NCBI GenBank assembly: GCA_037442005.1
Contig: JBBIRA010000028.1
Coordinates: 1-23,556, forward strand
Source: Leptospirillum sp037442005
GTDB taxonomy: Bacteria > Nitrospirota > Leptospirillia > Leptospirillales > Leptospirillaceae
DNA: 23,556 nt
Direction: 5' to 3'
Shown here: in pieces, positions 15,640 through 23,556 of the stretch
Numbering within the stretch: the first letter of the stretch is position 1
How the letters are laid out: every line of letters begins with the position of its first letter
The notes under the pieces: generated by a model
Told to the model about the DNA's origin: nothing
The model's input: only the letters and a program-made list of their open reading frames with translations
The model's database searches: none
Program-made: the position numbers and the translations under genes

Positions 15640-16200
15640 TCAACCTCCTGATTTGACTGATGGGATTGGGGGGAAGTGGTAACGTCCATCTTCTTTCCCT
15701 GAATTTTCGGCTTCCCACATGTTTTTCACTTTCAGATAGCCGATGGAATCTTTTTCACACTTCTCACCCAAAGCCAGCATTTTCTCTTTGGAATAGATCA
15801 GCCCTTCTCTGGTGAAAGAAGAATGCGCGTACTCTTTCGTCATTGCCAGGGCATTGACCGGACAGGCCACGACGCAGAAACCGCAGAAAATGCATCGGGT
15901 AAAATCGAGTGTATATTCCTTTGCATACCGGCGTTCAGGAAACTCCGGATGGATATCACCGACGACAGAAATGGCCTTTGCCGGGCAGATGGCTTCGCAA
16001 AGGTCACAACCGACACACCGTTCCTGACCGTTATCATAGGTCCGATGTACGATAAACCCCCTGTACCCGTCGGGAAGCTCGAGTTTTTCATGCGGATACT
16101 GAAGCGTCACCGCTTTTTTGAACATATGCCGGAATGTCAGCTTGAGACCCGACATGATTTCCCCGAACATGATTGTATTTAAAAACTGTTTTACTCCCAT
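15640..16200 (-). CDS. nuoI: NADH-quinone oxidoreductase subunit I (2x[4Fe-4S])
   Basis: The 186-residue peripheral-arm subunit holds two ferredoxin motifs: C62-x2-C65-x2-C68-x3-C72 and C103-x2-C106-x2-C109-x3-C113, ligands for clusters N6a and N6b that pass electrons towards the quinone site. The N-terminal amphipathic helix anchors it on the membrane. The ATG at 16200 is preceded by GGAGGGAG seven bases away. The longer frame to 16308 overlaps the end of nuoH and begins with a Cys/His-rich stretch that is shadow translation. The C-terminus (about 125-186) is longer than in minimal homologues but carries no further motif. Confidence 0.96.
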   Translation of the reverse strand: MGVKQFLNTIMFGEIMSGLKLTFRHMFKKAVTLQYPHEKLELPDGYRGFIVHRTYDNGQERCVGCDLCEAICPAKAISVVGDIHPEFPERRYAKEYTLDFTRCIFCGFCVVACPVNALAMTKEYAHSSFTREGLIYSKEKMLALGEKCEKDSIGYLKVKNMWEAENSGKEDGRYHFPPIPSVKSGG

Positions 16201-16232
16201 GATAGAACTCCCTCCGATCTTCGACCGGATTA

Positions 16233-17246
16233 TCAGTGGCGAATCATATAGACAACGACAGCGGTGACAATCACATTGGCAAATGACAGGGGAAGCATGA
16301 CCTTCCACCCGAACTTCATCAACTGGTCATAGCGCAAACGGGGCAAGGTGGCCCGGATCCAGAAGAAGAAAAAGAGAAAGAAATAAACCTTCAGCATAAA
16401 CCAGATGACCGGCGGGACAAAATCCAGAAGAGGAAGAGGAGAACTCCATCCACCCAGGAAGAGAACGGTCGCCACGCAGGAAACGACAATCATATTGGCA
16501 TATTCTGCCAGATAATACAGGGAAAATCTCATTCCGGAATATTCAGTGAAAAAACCGGCCACAAGTTCTGATTCGGCTTCCGGCAAATCGAACGGGGTAC
16601 GATTTGTTTCGGCAATACCGGAGATCAGGTAGATGACGAACGCGACAATCTGGGGAAAAATGTACCAGTGCCAGAACCCGCCCTGTTGCGCTTTTTCAAT
16701 CTGAACCAGCGAAAGCGACCCGCCGAGGATGAGCACTCCGATGATACTCATGCCGGCATTCAACTCATAGCTGATCACCTGAGCCGCGGAACGGAGCGCA
16801 CCCATAATGGAATATTTGCTGTTCGAGGCCCACCCCCCCAGCAGAATTCCGTAAGCGCCGATCGAGGACATGGCCAGAATATAAATCATCCCGATATTGA
16901 TATCTGTCAGGTAAGGGTGGGTTGTGATCGATCCGAAGTGGAATGAATCCCGGCCAAACGGAATGACGGCAAAGGACAGGATTGCAGGAACAAGGGAGAT
17001 GACAGGCGCAATCTTAAAAATGACCTTATTCGCTTCCTGGGGGATGATATCTTCTTTTGAAATCAGTTTGATACCGTCAGCCAGCGGCTGAAGCAACCCC
17101 CAGGGCCCGACTTCCATTGGCCCCAGACGGTCTTGCATGAAGCTCAGCACTTTCCGTTCGAGATACGTCAGGTAAGCCACCATCGTCAACACGACAAAAA
17201 GAAGCCCGGCAATGACGATGACTGCTGCAATCAGATCATTCAGCAA
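16233..17246 (-). CDS. nuoH: NADH-quinone oxidoreductase subunit H
   Basis: The 337-residue, about eight-helix membrane subunit forms the quinone chamber and links the two arms of complex I. The first loop reads LERKVLSFMQDRLGP (29-43), then GLLQPLADGIKL (50-61) with KED, and the signature loop ETNRTPFDLPEAESELVAG spans 213-231; these charged residues lie next to the quinone site. The start appears to be TTG at 17246, with GGAAAGGG seven bases upstream. No in-frame ATG fits the conserved N-terminus. It follows nuoG by 78 bp and precedes nuoI by 32 bp. Confidence 0.95.
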   Translation of the reverse strand: MLNDLIAAVIVIAGLLFVVLTMVAYLTYLERKVLSFMQDRLGPMEVGPWGLLQPLADGIKLISKEDIIPQEANKVIFKIAPVISLVPAILSFAVIPFGRDSFHFGSITTHPYLTDINIGMIYILAMSSIGAYGILLGGWASNSKYSIMGALRSAAQVISYELNAGMSIIGVLILGGSLSLVQIEKAQQGGFWHWYIFPQIVAFVIYLISGIAETNRTPFDLPEAESELVAGFFTEYSGMRFSLYYLAEYANMIVVSCVATVLFLGGWSSPLPLLDFVPPVIWFMLKVYFFLFFFFWIRATLPRLRYDQLMKFGWKVMLPLSFANVIVTAVVVYMIRH

Positions 17247-17324
17247 AAGAACACCCTTTCCTGCAAAAAATTCAAACGAAGATCCCAGTCAACCAGAAGC
17301 GGATACACCCTTTCCGACAGCGTT

Positions 17325-19976
17325 TCAGGGCAACTCATTTTTTGAAACAGAGACACGCGTCCTCAATATGGCCGGCGTCGAACTCTCCCCTGTAAACGTT
17401 TTTTCCCCGGAGAACAGGGCTTGAATATTTGGAGAATCGAAATGATAGGGAATCTGAATTTCATATTCGGAGATACCTGCGGTCAGTTCTACAGGAATAA
17501 GACAGGACCCGAATGCATTATGAATTCGAACTGATTCACCCTTTTTAATTTTCAGTTTTTTCGCTGTCTGCCGGTTGATTCTGACCGATGCCGCCGACTT
17601 CATCTTCATCAGGCTGGGATCGAGAAGAGTCATTTTCCCGGAATGAAACAATGATTTGTTAAGGCTCAAGACAAACTCACCCTCGCCTGAAATCGATTCC
17701 GCAACAATCGTCTTCCGGGAGCCCGCCTGGGCGCGGCCGGCTGAACCAGTCCGCTCCAGAACGGCTGCCCGGTTAGCCTTGTGTGGAGGCTGACTGACAA
17801 CCGCCGGAAGAAAGATATTTCCGGTGGGCCCCATGTAATGATCCCCATTCCTCGTCGACGGGGACAGGTCAGGAAGGAGCGTAAAGATTTCCTTTGAAAC
17901 GTCTTCCGTTGTTCTTGTTTCAACGGGAGCTCCCATCAGGGCACTGAGCCTTAAGACAATCTCACCGTCGGGGAGTGACTCGCCCCAAAAGGTCATGGCG
18001 GGTTTGACAGCCTGAACGAACCCTTCAATACTCACTACATGGCCGGAACGTTCGTAGGACGAAGCTGCCGGCAAGAGGTATCCGGCATGATCCGCCAGAG
18101 AAGTCTGGAACAGGTCCACGGAAACCAGAAGATCAAGACTTGAAAGAATTTTGGTGACGTCTGAATGGGGGGAGAAGTGGTCAATCGGATTTTCTCCGAA
18201 CGAGATCAGCCCCTTGATGGTCCCCGCCTCAATCCCTTCAAGAATTTCCTTGAGACCGCCCCCTTTTCCGTAGGAAAGGGCGCTCCCCCATGTCGATTCC
18301 CATTTCCGCTTGTTCTCAGCGTCCTGGGAGTCCAGAAGTCCTGGAAGCCATTCATGGGTCGCTCCCATCATCAGCACACCGAGGTCATTACCGACTTCGG
18401 GAAGAGGTAAAATCCCGCATCCGTCCTTCTCAAACCACCCTAATCCTCTGACAACGTCCAGAAGGGAGTTCATGGCTTCCTGTGCCGATCCGATCCGATG
18501 AAACATCCGGCCGGTCATGATGATCCCGGTCGGCGCTTCCTTAAGGTCTTCAACGAGACGGGTAAAGGCCTGGGGATCCACATTGAAGGACTTGAAAAGC
18601 TCTTCCTTTTTCGAAAGAAATTCCGGATGACGGTCTTCCGGCTTCCGGGAAATCTCTTCCCCGAGAACCCAGGCAAACAGACCTTCCCCGCCCGAGAGGA
18701 TCCGAAGATGATCTTTTGCCCTCTGGGTGATCGAGACGGAATCAGAACCGACGTAGTAGAGCTTCGCCTTTCCTTTCCGGACGGCCTTCTTCAGGTAGAG
18801 CCCCGTGATGTTCGATTCGGAGGTCGGATCCCCACCGATCACCAGAATGACTTTGGCCTTGAGAAGATCCTGATGGTCGACCAGCGGACGGATCGTCCCT
18901 GTCGCGCGGATAATGGGAGCCGCGGCATTCATGAATCCGTAACGGGCACTTGAATCAATGTAATTGGACTTCAGAACTTTTCTTGAAAACGCCTGGATCA
19001 GATAGGCATCTTCAAGCGGAATCCGGGAAGACACAAGGGTCGCAATCCTGTCCGGACCTCCCTTGACGATTGCCTTCATTTTTTCGGCAATCTCGGTTAA
19101 TACGGGATCCCATTCGGTAGGAACAAGACGTGAAAAAGAACGTGAATAGGGCTTATCAAGACGCTCGGTTCCCTGCACATGAGAAAATCCGAAACGGCCG
19201 ATGGCACAGAGGGAACCCTCATTGGGGCCCTCCCCTTCAGCGGAGGTCACCCGGATAATGGCTTCTTTCTCCGTTTCGACATTCATCTGGCAGCCGGAGG
19301 AACAATAGGTACAGGTGGTCTTTGTTTTTTCGAGTTGCCACGGCCGGTACTGGTAACGGACGAACTTGTCTGTAATGGCCCCTGTCGGGCAGACCTCGAG
19401 ACAGTCGCCACAAAATTCGCAATCGAGCTTCTTCCCGAGCGGGGGGCCGATGACGGTATCGAACCCTCTGTTAATGAATCCGATCGCATGGACATCCTGG
19501 ACTTCATCGCAGATGCGAACACACTTTCCGCACAGAATGCACCGGTTCGAGTTGAAAACAAGAACATCGCTCTTGATATCTTCCGCCTCATCATTGCGAT
19601 GGGACTCAAATCGGGAATCACTGGCGCCATACGAGAACGACATATTCTGAAGAGGACACTCCCCTCCGCAATCGCAAACAGGGCAATCAAGCGGATGATG
19701 GAGAAGGAGGAGCTCAAGGTTGGTTTTTCTGGCATCTGCTACTTTGGCGGACTCAGTGAGAACACGCATCCCGTCTGAAACCGGCGTCACGCAAGACATC
19801 ACCACCCGCTTGGAATCCTCGAGTTCAACGGCGCAGATACGGCACGAACCGGCCGGATCCAATCTCGGATGGTAACAAAAAGTCGGAATTGGTATCCCCG
19901 CTTTTTCCGCAGCCTTCAATATGGTTGAGGTGGGTTCCACCTCAACTTCTATCCCATTCACAAATACTTTAACCAT
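17325..19976 (-). CDS. nuoG: NADH-quinone oxidoreductase subunit G
   Basis: An 883-residue Fe-S subunit. The N-terminal [2Fe-2S] N1b site is C34, C45, C48 and C62. The His-Cys3 cluster N5 is H94, C98, C101 and C107. Ferredoxin-type sites follow at C146/C149/C152/C156 and C186/C189/C192/C196. A further C222-x2-C225-x3-C229-x27-C257 matches the N7 site known in E. coli and Thermus but lost in many lineages. The rest is a molybdopterin-oxidoreductase-like fold without visible cofactor ligands, ending in the usual beta-barrel domain (VRIHNAFGSCLIPVEL). I chose the ATG at 19976 (MVKVFVNGI), with GGGGGAG nine bases upstream; a longer frame to 20054 overlaps nuoF. Confidence 0.96.
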   Translation of the reverse strand: MVKVFVNGIEVEVEPTSTILKAAEKAGIPIPTFCYHPRLDPAGSCRICAVELEDSKRVVMSCVTPVSDGMRVLTESAKVADARKTNLELLLLHHPLDCPVCDCGGECPLQNMSFSYGASDSRFESHRNDEAEDIKSDVLVFNSNRCILCGKCVRICDEVQDVHAIGFINRGFDTVIGPPLGKKLDCEFCGDCLEVCPTGAITDKFVRYQYRPWQLEKTKTTCTYCSSGCQMNVETEKEAIIRVTSAEGEGPNEGSLCAIGRFGFSHVQGTERLDKPYSRSFSRLVPTEWDPVLTEIAEKMKAIVKGGPDRIATLVSSRIPLEDAYLIQAFSRKVLKSNYIDSSARYGFMNAAAPIIRATGTIRPLVDHQDLLKAKVILVIGGDPTSESNITGLYLKKAVRKGKAKLYYVGSDSVSITQRAKDHLRILSGGEGLFAWVLGEEISRKPEDRHPEFLSKKEELFKSFNVDPQAFTRLVEDLKEAPTGIIMTGRMFHRIGSAQEAMNSLLDVVRGLGWFEKDGCGILPLPEVGNDLGVLMMGATHEWLPGLLDSQDAENKRKWESTWGSALSYGKGGGLKEILEGIEAGTIKGLISFGENPIDHFSPHSDVTKILSSLDLLVSVDLFQTSLADHAGYLLPAASSYERSGHVVSIEGFVQAVKPAMTFWGESLPDGEIVLRLSALMGAPVETRTTEDVSKEIFTLLPDLSPSTRNGDHYMGPTGNIFLPAVVSQPPHKANRAAVLERTGSAGRAQAGSRKTIVAESISGEGEFVLSLNKSLFHSGKMTLLDPSLMKMKSAASVRINRQTAKKLKIKKGESVRIHNAFGSCLIPVELTAGISEYEIQIPYHFDSPNIQALFSGEKTFTGESSTPAILRTRVSVSKNELP

Positions 19977-20008
19977 CAATGAAAACTCCCCCGGAAGGCT
20001 CATGTCCC

Positions 20009-21862
20009 CTAAATAATGGCCCTGAACTTGCAAGCATCGACACATGCCTTGCATCGGATACAGGTTGTCAGATCAATGTGTGCAACCTCACCTTTTTCCC
20101 ACGTGACGGAACCCGACGGACAAACAGGCTCACAAAGGCCGCAGGTTGTGCAATCCTCTTCAATCACGACATACTTGATCAGATCGTTACACACCGTTCC
20201 AGGACAACGCTTATCACGAATGTGGGCTTCATATTCATCCCTGAAATACCGGATTGTCGACAGGACAGGATTCGGAGCCGCCCCGCCCAGACCACACAAC
20301 GAGTTGGACTTGATGTACATGGACAGCCGGACCAGTTCGTCCAGATCTCCTTCCTGTCCCTTTCCTTCCGTAATCCGGGTCAGGATATCCAGCATGATCT
20401 TGGAACCCACCCTGCAGGGAGTACATTCCCCGCATGATTCATCCTGGGTGAACTTCAGAAAGAACTTGGCCGTGTCCACAATACATGCGGCTTCATCCAT
20501 GACCACAATTCCGCCGGAACCCATAATGGCCCCTGCCGATAAAACATTTTCAAAATCGACCGGAGTATCAAGACCGCTTGTCGGAATACAGCCCCCCGAC
20601 GGACCCCCAAGCTGGGCGGCCTTGAACGGAATTTTTTTCTCCACCATTCCCCCGCCGATCGAAAACACGATTTCCCTTAAAGGGGTTCCCGCAGGAACTT
20701 CAATCAACCCGGTGTTCTTGATCGATCCGGTCAGGGCGAAGGTTTTCGTCCCTTTTGTTTTTTCGCTGCCATAAGAGGCATACCAGTCACCGCCACCAAG
20801 AATGATGTGACCGATATTGGCAAGGGTCTCGACATTGTTGATCACCGAAGGCTTTCCCCAGACCCCTTTCTGGGCCGGGAACGGAGGCTTGGGCCAGGGC
20901 ATGCCCCGTTCACCCATCAGCGAAGCCAGCAAAGCGGTCTCCTCTCCGCACACATAGGCTCCCGCTCCTTCCTTGATCTCAAGATCGAAAGAGAGATTTG
21001 AGCCGAGGATGTTTTCCCCGAGGAAGTTCCGTTCCCGTGCATCATTGATGGCCTTCTGCAGACGCTTGATGGCAAGAGGATACTCGGCCCGGCAATAAAT
21101 ATAGCCTTTTCTGGCATATCCCACCGCAAAAGAGGCGATGATCATCCCCTCGATGACGGAATGGGGGTCTCCCTCAAGGACAGACCTGTCCATAAAAGCA
21201 CCGGGATCTCCCTCGTCCGCATTACAGACAACATATTTTTCCGGACCGGGAGATTTCCGGGTCAGATTCCACTTCATCCCGGTCGGGAACCCGCCGCCGC
21301 CACGACCACGGAGACCGGATTTCGTTACCTCGTCGATCACCTGTTCAGGAGTCATCGAGGTCAAGATCTTCCGGAGCGCCTGATACCCGTCCATGGCAAT
21401 ATAGTCATCGATACTGAGCGGATCGATCATCCCGCAACGCTTCGAGACAATCTTCACCTGACCCTTGAAAAAGGGAACATCCTGCATTAAAGGCAAGCCG
21501 GCATACTCTTCCCGTCCCGGCAGAGGGATCTGACACACGGCATATTTTTTGGCAAATTCATTTTTGTTGAAATGGGCATCAAGGATCTGGGTCAGTGTGT
21601 TGGGTTTGACATTCCGGTAGGAGACCCGGTTCCTGCCCGGCATCGTGATATCAACAAGCGGTTCGTTATGGCACATCCCGATGCAACCGGTCGGGACCAC
21701 TTTCACGGCAAGATTTCTGGAGGCGACTTCTTTCAGGATCAACTCATGAAGGGCTTTTGCCCCCGATGCCAACCCGCATGTCGCCATCCCGATATGAATG
21801 ACGGGAAGGGACGCATCCCTTTCCATCTGAAGCTCTGTCTCTTCAACCATTTCGGTTAACAT
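20009..21862 (-). CDS. nuoF: NADH-quinone oxidoreductase subunit F, long HydB-like form
   Basis: The 617-residue protein is far longer than canonical NuoF (about 430-450). Residues about 20-110 form a thioredoxin-like [2Fe-2S]-type domain (Cys at 29, 60 and 64; the fourth ligand is not evident). The core carries GLRGRGGGGFPTGMKW (183-198, NADH), NADEGDPGAFMDR (214-226, FMN), GAYVCGEETALL (301-312) and the N3 cluster ligands C477, C480, C483 and C523. The tail holds two ferredoxin motifs, C571/C574/C577/C581 and C601/C604/C607/C611. This layout is known from HydB-type subunits of bifurcating hydrogenases and from some bacterial complex I. The protein oxidises or, in reverse, reduces NAD. The ATG has AGGAAGGG six bases upstream. 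nuoG starts 32 bp after its stop. Confidence 0.96.
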   Translation of the reverse strand: MLTEMVEETELQMERDASLPVIHIGMATCGLASGAKALHELILKEVASRNLAVKVVPTGCIGMCHNEPLVDITMPGRNRVSYRNVKPNTLTQILDAHFNKNEFAKKYAVCQIPLPGREEYAGLPLMQDVPFFKGQVKIVSKRCGMIDPLSIDDYIAMDGYQALRKILTSMTPEQVIDEVTKSGLRGRGGGGFPTGMKWNLTRKSPGPEKYVVCNADEGDPGAFMDRSVLEGDPHSVIEGMIIASFAVGYARKGYIYCRAEYPLAIKRLQKAINDARERNFLGENILGSNLSFDLEIKEGAGAYVCGEETALLASLMGERGMPWPKPPFPAQKGVWGKPSVINNVETLANIGHIILGGGDWYASYGSEKTKGTKTFALTGSIKNTGLIEVPAGTPLREIVFSIGGGMVEKKIPFKAAQLGGPSGGCIPTSGLDTPVDFENVLSAGAIMGSGGIVVMDEAACIVDTAKFFLKFTQDESCGECTPCRVGSKIMLDILTRITEGKGQEGDLDELVRLSMYIKSNSLCGLGGAAPNPVLSTIRYFRDEYEAHIRDKRCPGTVCNDLIKYVVIEEDCTTCGLCEPVCPSGSVTWEKGEVAHIDLTTCIRCKACVDACKFRAII

Positions 21863-21880
21863 CTCAATCCCTTCCTCTCT

Positions 21881-21896
21881 CCCGGAATATTCCGGG
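21881..21896. repeat. Perfect 16-bp palindrome in the nuoE-nuoF gap
   Basis: CCCGGAATATTCCGGG is self-complementary over all 16 bases and ends about 18 bases before the nuoF ATG, just upstream of its ribosome site. As RNA it can form a six-pair GC-rich stem with an AUAU loop. It could be a processing or stabilising hairpin, or a dimeric protein-binding site. No T-run follows, so it is not a terminator. Confidence 0.6.
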
Positions 21897-21990
21897 GTTC
21901 AGAATTCAGATAGGCATTTTCTTGAAAGGTCCAATATTTTTCAAATTCCTTTTGTTTTCTTCACAGAGATCTCCCGCAGGAGCAGTTCGT

Positions 21991-22012
21991 CCTTACACGG
22001 GCCTTACACGGG
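21991..22012. repeat. Two tandem copies of an 11-bp unit
   Basis: CCTTACACGGG occurs twice without spacing, starting six bases beyond the nuoE stop codon on its 3' side. The copies are identical. It lies in the 156-bp gap between nuoE and nuoF and looks like a recent slippage duplication. Confidence 0.7.
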
Positions 22013-22018
22013 GACTGA

Positions 22019-22522
22019 TCAGACAGACTCGGAAGAAGCACCTTCCGCCTCAAGATCCTTGATCAATCCAACCATCTTGTCTGCCGACAGTTTTCCGTAA
22101 GTGTTATCACTCACCATCGCCATCGGGGCCAACGCGCAAGACCCCAGACAAGAAACCGGTTCGAGGGTGAACATCATATCTTCGGTATTTTCTCCCGGCT
22201 CGATCTTCAACTCTTCCTTGACCTTATCGACCAGAAGACCGGCACCTCTGACATGACACGCCGTTCCGACACAGATCTTGAGGACATACTTCCCTCTCGG
22301 CTCCCGGTAAAACTGGGAGTAAAAGGTCAGAACGCCGTACATCTTACTTTTGGGCACATCCAGATACTCTCCGACCAGATCCACTGCTTCAGCCGGAACA
22401 TAACCATATTTTTCCTGGATTCTCTGAAGAATCTGGACGACAGTGCCTTCCCTGTTTCCAAACTCGTCACACATTTCTTCGATAAAATCCGGATCCACTT
22501 CTACATGCTTTACCTGGCTCAT
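22019..22522 (-). CDS. nuoE: NADH-quinone oxidoreductase subunit E ([2Fe-2S])
   Basis: The 167-residue protein has an N-terminal four-helix part (about 10-75) and a thioredoxin-like [2Fe-2S] domain. The cluster N1a ligands are C84, C89, C125 and C129 in CVGTACH and SCLGSCALAP. It pairs with NuoF on the NADH side of complex I. Length and motifs are standard. GAGGG lies seven bases before the ATG at 22522. Unusually large gaps flank the gene, 142 bp to nuoD and 156 bp to nuoF, and each holds a palindrome. Confidence 0.96.
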   Translation of the reverse strand: MSQVKHVEVDPDFIEEMCDEFGNREGTVVQILQRIQEKYGYVPAEAVDLVGEYLDVPKSKMYGVLTFYSQFYREPRGKYVLKICVGTACHVRGAGLLVDKVKEELKIEPGENTEDMMFTLEPVSCLGSCALAPMAMVSDNTYGKLSADKMVGLIKDLEAEGASSESV

Positions 22523-22615
22523 ATTCGAACCCTCAACTATGGGAAATCTCTCTCCCTATCCATTTTCCGAAGAAAAAAACACCACTCTCCAGATTGTCAG
22601 GCTCATCACCGCTTC

Positions 22616-22635
22616 ATTATCAGAAACCTGATAAT
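22616..22635. repeat. Perfect hairpin in the nuoD-nuoE gap
   Basis: ATTATCAG and CTGATAAT form an eight-pair stem around a four-base loop, about 30 bases past the nuoD stop and 94 bases before nuoE. It is AT-rich and not followed by a T-run in the direction of transcription, so it is unlikely to be a full terminator. It may be a processing site or an operator. Confidence 0.6.
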
Positions 22636-22664
22636 CTCGGACCCTGACCGTCCGATTTCAATAT

Positions 22665-23556
22665 TTACCGGTCGCATTCTCCCATCACAATATCAAGCGT
22701 TCCGAATATCGTCACGATATCTGCAACCATATACCCTTTTGCCATGTGATCCAGCGCCCCGATATGGATAAATGACGGAGCACGGATCTTCATCCTGTAA
22801 GGTTTACCGGTCCCATCACTGACAATATAGAAACCAAGCTCTCCCTTCGGCGTTTCCGTTCCGCAATAGGTATCCCCCGGTGGAACCTTGAAACCCTGAA
22901 CGACCAGAAGGAAATGGTGAATCAGCGTTTCCATATTGTGCATCACTTTTCCTTTATCAGGGAAAGTGATCTTGTTATCATCGGTCAGGATCCTTCCAGC
23001 CGGCATCTTGTCCAGACACTGGCGGATAATCTTTGTACTTTCCCGCATTTCCAGAATCCGGATCCAGTAACGGTCGTAAACATCCCCGTTTGTCCCGACA
23101 GGCACAGACCATTCTACCTGATCATAGACCCCGTAGGGCTCATACTTCCGAAGATCATAATCGACACCGGATCCGCGGAGACTTGGACCGGAAATACCAA
23201 AATTGATCGCGTCCTCACCTGTAATGACGGCAATATTCTTGGTCCGGGCAAGCCAGATGCGATTGGTCTCAAGAAGGGTGTTGTATTCCTTAATGTATCC
23301 TTCAAACGTATCGATAAATTTATAGAGACGGGAAATAAACTCCTTGGGCAGATCTCCGTCCACACCCCCGACCCTGTAATAGTTCGAGGTCAGACGGGCC
23401 CCACAGATCATCTCGAAAAGATCGAGCAACTCTTCCCGTTCACGAAACGTGTAGAAGAAAACACTCATGGCCCCGATATCAAGCGCCTGCGTTCCCAGCC
23501 AGAACAGATGGTTAATGATCCGCTGGACCTCAGCCACAATCGTCCGGATGTATTCA
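22665..23556 (-). CDS. nuoD: NADH-quinone oxidoreductase subunit D, N-terminus beyond the right edge
   Basis: The window holds the C-terminal ~297 residues; the frame stays open to the right edge (reading E-Y-I-R-T-I-V-A-E-V), so the start lies outside. Blocks typical of the 49-kDa/NuoD subunit are present: EVQRIINHLFWLG, ARLTSNYYRVGGV, GPSLRGSGVDYDLRKYEPY, TPKGELGFYIVSDG, and the C-terminal DIVMGECDR. With NuoH and NuoB it builds the quinone-binding site at the base of the peripheral arm. The visible part does not show whether it is fused to NuoC. The stop is TAA at 22667-22665. Confidence 0.96.
   Translation of the reverse strand, partial: EYIRTIVAEVQRIINHLFWLGTQALDIGAMSVFFYTFREREELLDLFEMICGARLTSNYYRVGGVDGDLPKEFISRLYKFIDTFEGYIKEYNTLLETNRIWLARTKNIAVITGEDAINFGISGPSLRGSGVDYDLRKYEPYGVYDQVEWSVPVGTNGDVYDRYWIRILEMRESTKIIRQCLDKMPAGRILTDDNKITFPDKGKVMHNMETLIHHFLLVVQGFKVPPGDTYCGTETPKGELGFYIVSDGTGKPYRMKIRAPSFIHIGALDHMAKGYMVADIVTIFGTLDIVMGECDR

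Noticed and set aside
20016..20774. 252-codon plus-strand frame opposite nuoF
   Set aside because: Antisense to the well-conserved C-terminal half of NuoF; Ser/Pro/Arg-rich shadow.
14736..23556. CRISPR arrays, tRNA or rRNA genes in the window
   Set aside because: No regularly spaced repeats, cloverleaf-like segments or rRNA-like stretches were seen anywhere in the window, including this tightly packed nuo section.

Overview
The window looks like chromosome from an iron- or sulfur-oxidising chemolithoautotroph. Leptospirillum or another Nitrospirota is my best guess, from the style of the complex I genes, especially a long HydB-like NuoF. That assignment is inference; there is no rRNA or other decisive marker here. 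Apart from two genes and a coiled-coil ORF near the left end (about 1980-4275), every gene is on the minus strand.

Left part (1-1560): the first 26 codons of an IS3-type transposase OrfA run off the left edge. Next comes a tightly overlapping three-gene operon, SRPBCC protein - MarR regulator - EVE-domain protein. Its promoter has a good -35, a 17-bp spacer and an inverted repeat lying over the -10, which suggests MarR autoregulation.

Middle-left (1560-4340): three plus-strand genes separated by long gaps. They are a small coiled-coil protein, an orphan 360-residue protein that joins a CheW-like domain to a CheZ phosphatase domain, and a YggX-like iron-trafficking protein with two CxxC pairs. 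A strong bidirectional terminator closes this section.

Middle (4342-9731): minus-strand genes for a proline-dehydrogenase-fold protein lacking the usual C-terminal Arg pair, a 1090-residue SNF2-family ATPase with a SWIM-like zinc motif, a small membrane protein, and LexA.

Right part (9742-23556): a complex I operon in canonical order, nuoD (cut by the right edge), E, F, G, H, I, J, K, L, M, N. NuoE, F and G form the NADH-oxidising module, NuoD and I the connecting arm, and NuoH, J, K, L, M and N the proton-pumping membrane arm. In an iron oxidiser such a complex is expected to run in reverse, using proton-motive force to make NADH. lexA follows nuoN by 10 bp, so SOS control may share transcripts with the respiratory operon.

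The observations most worth following are the CheW-CheZ fusion, the ferredoxin-bearing NuoF, the four-cysteine YggX, the MarR operator, the G9 tract at the nuoN-lexA junction and the palindromes flanking nuoE.
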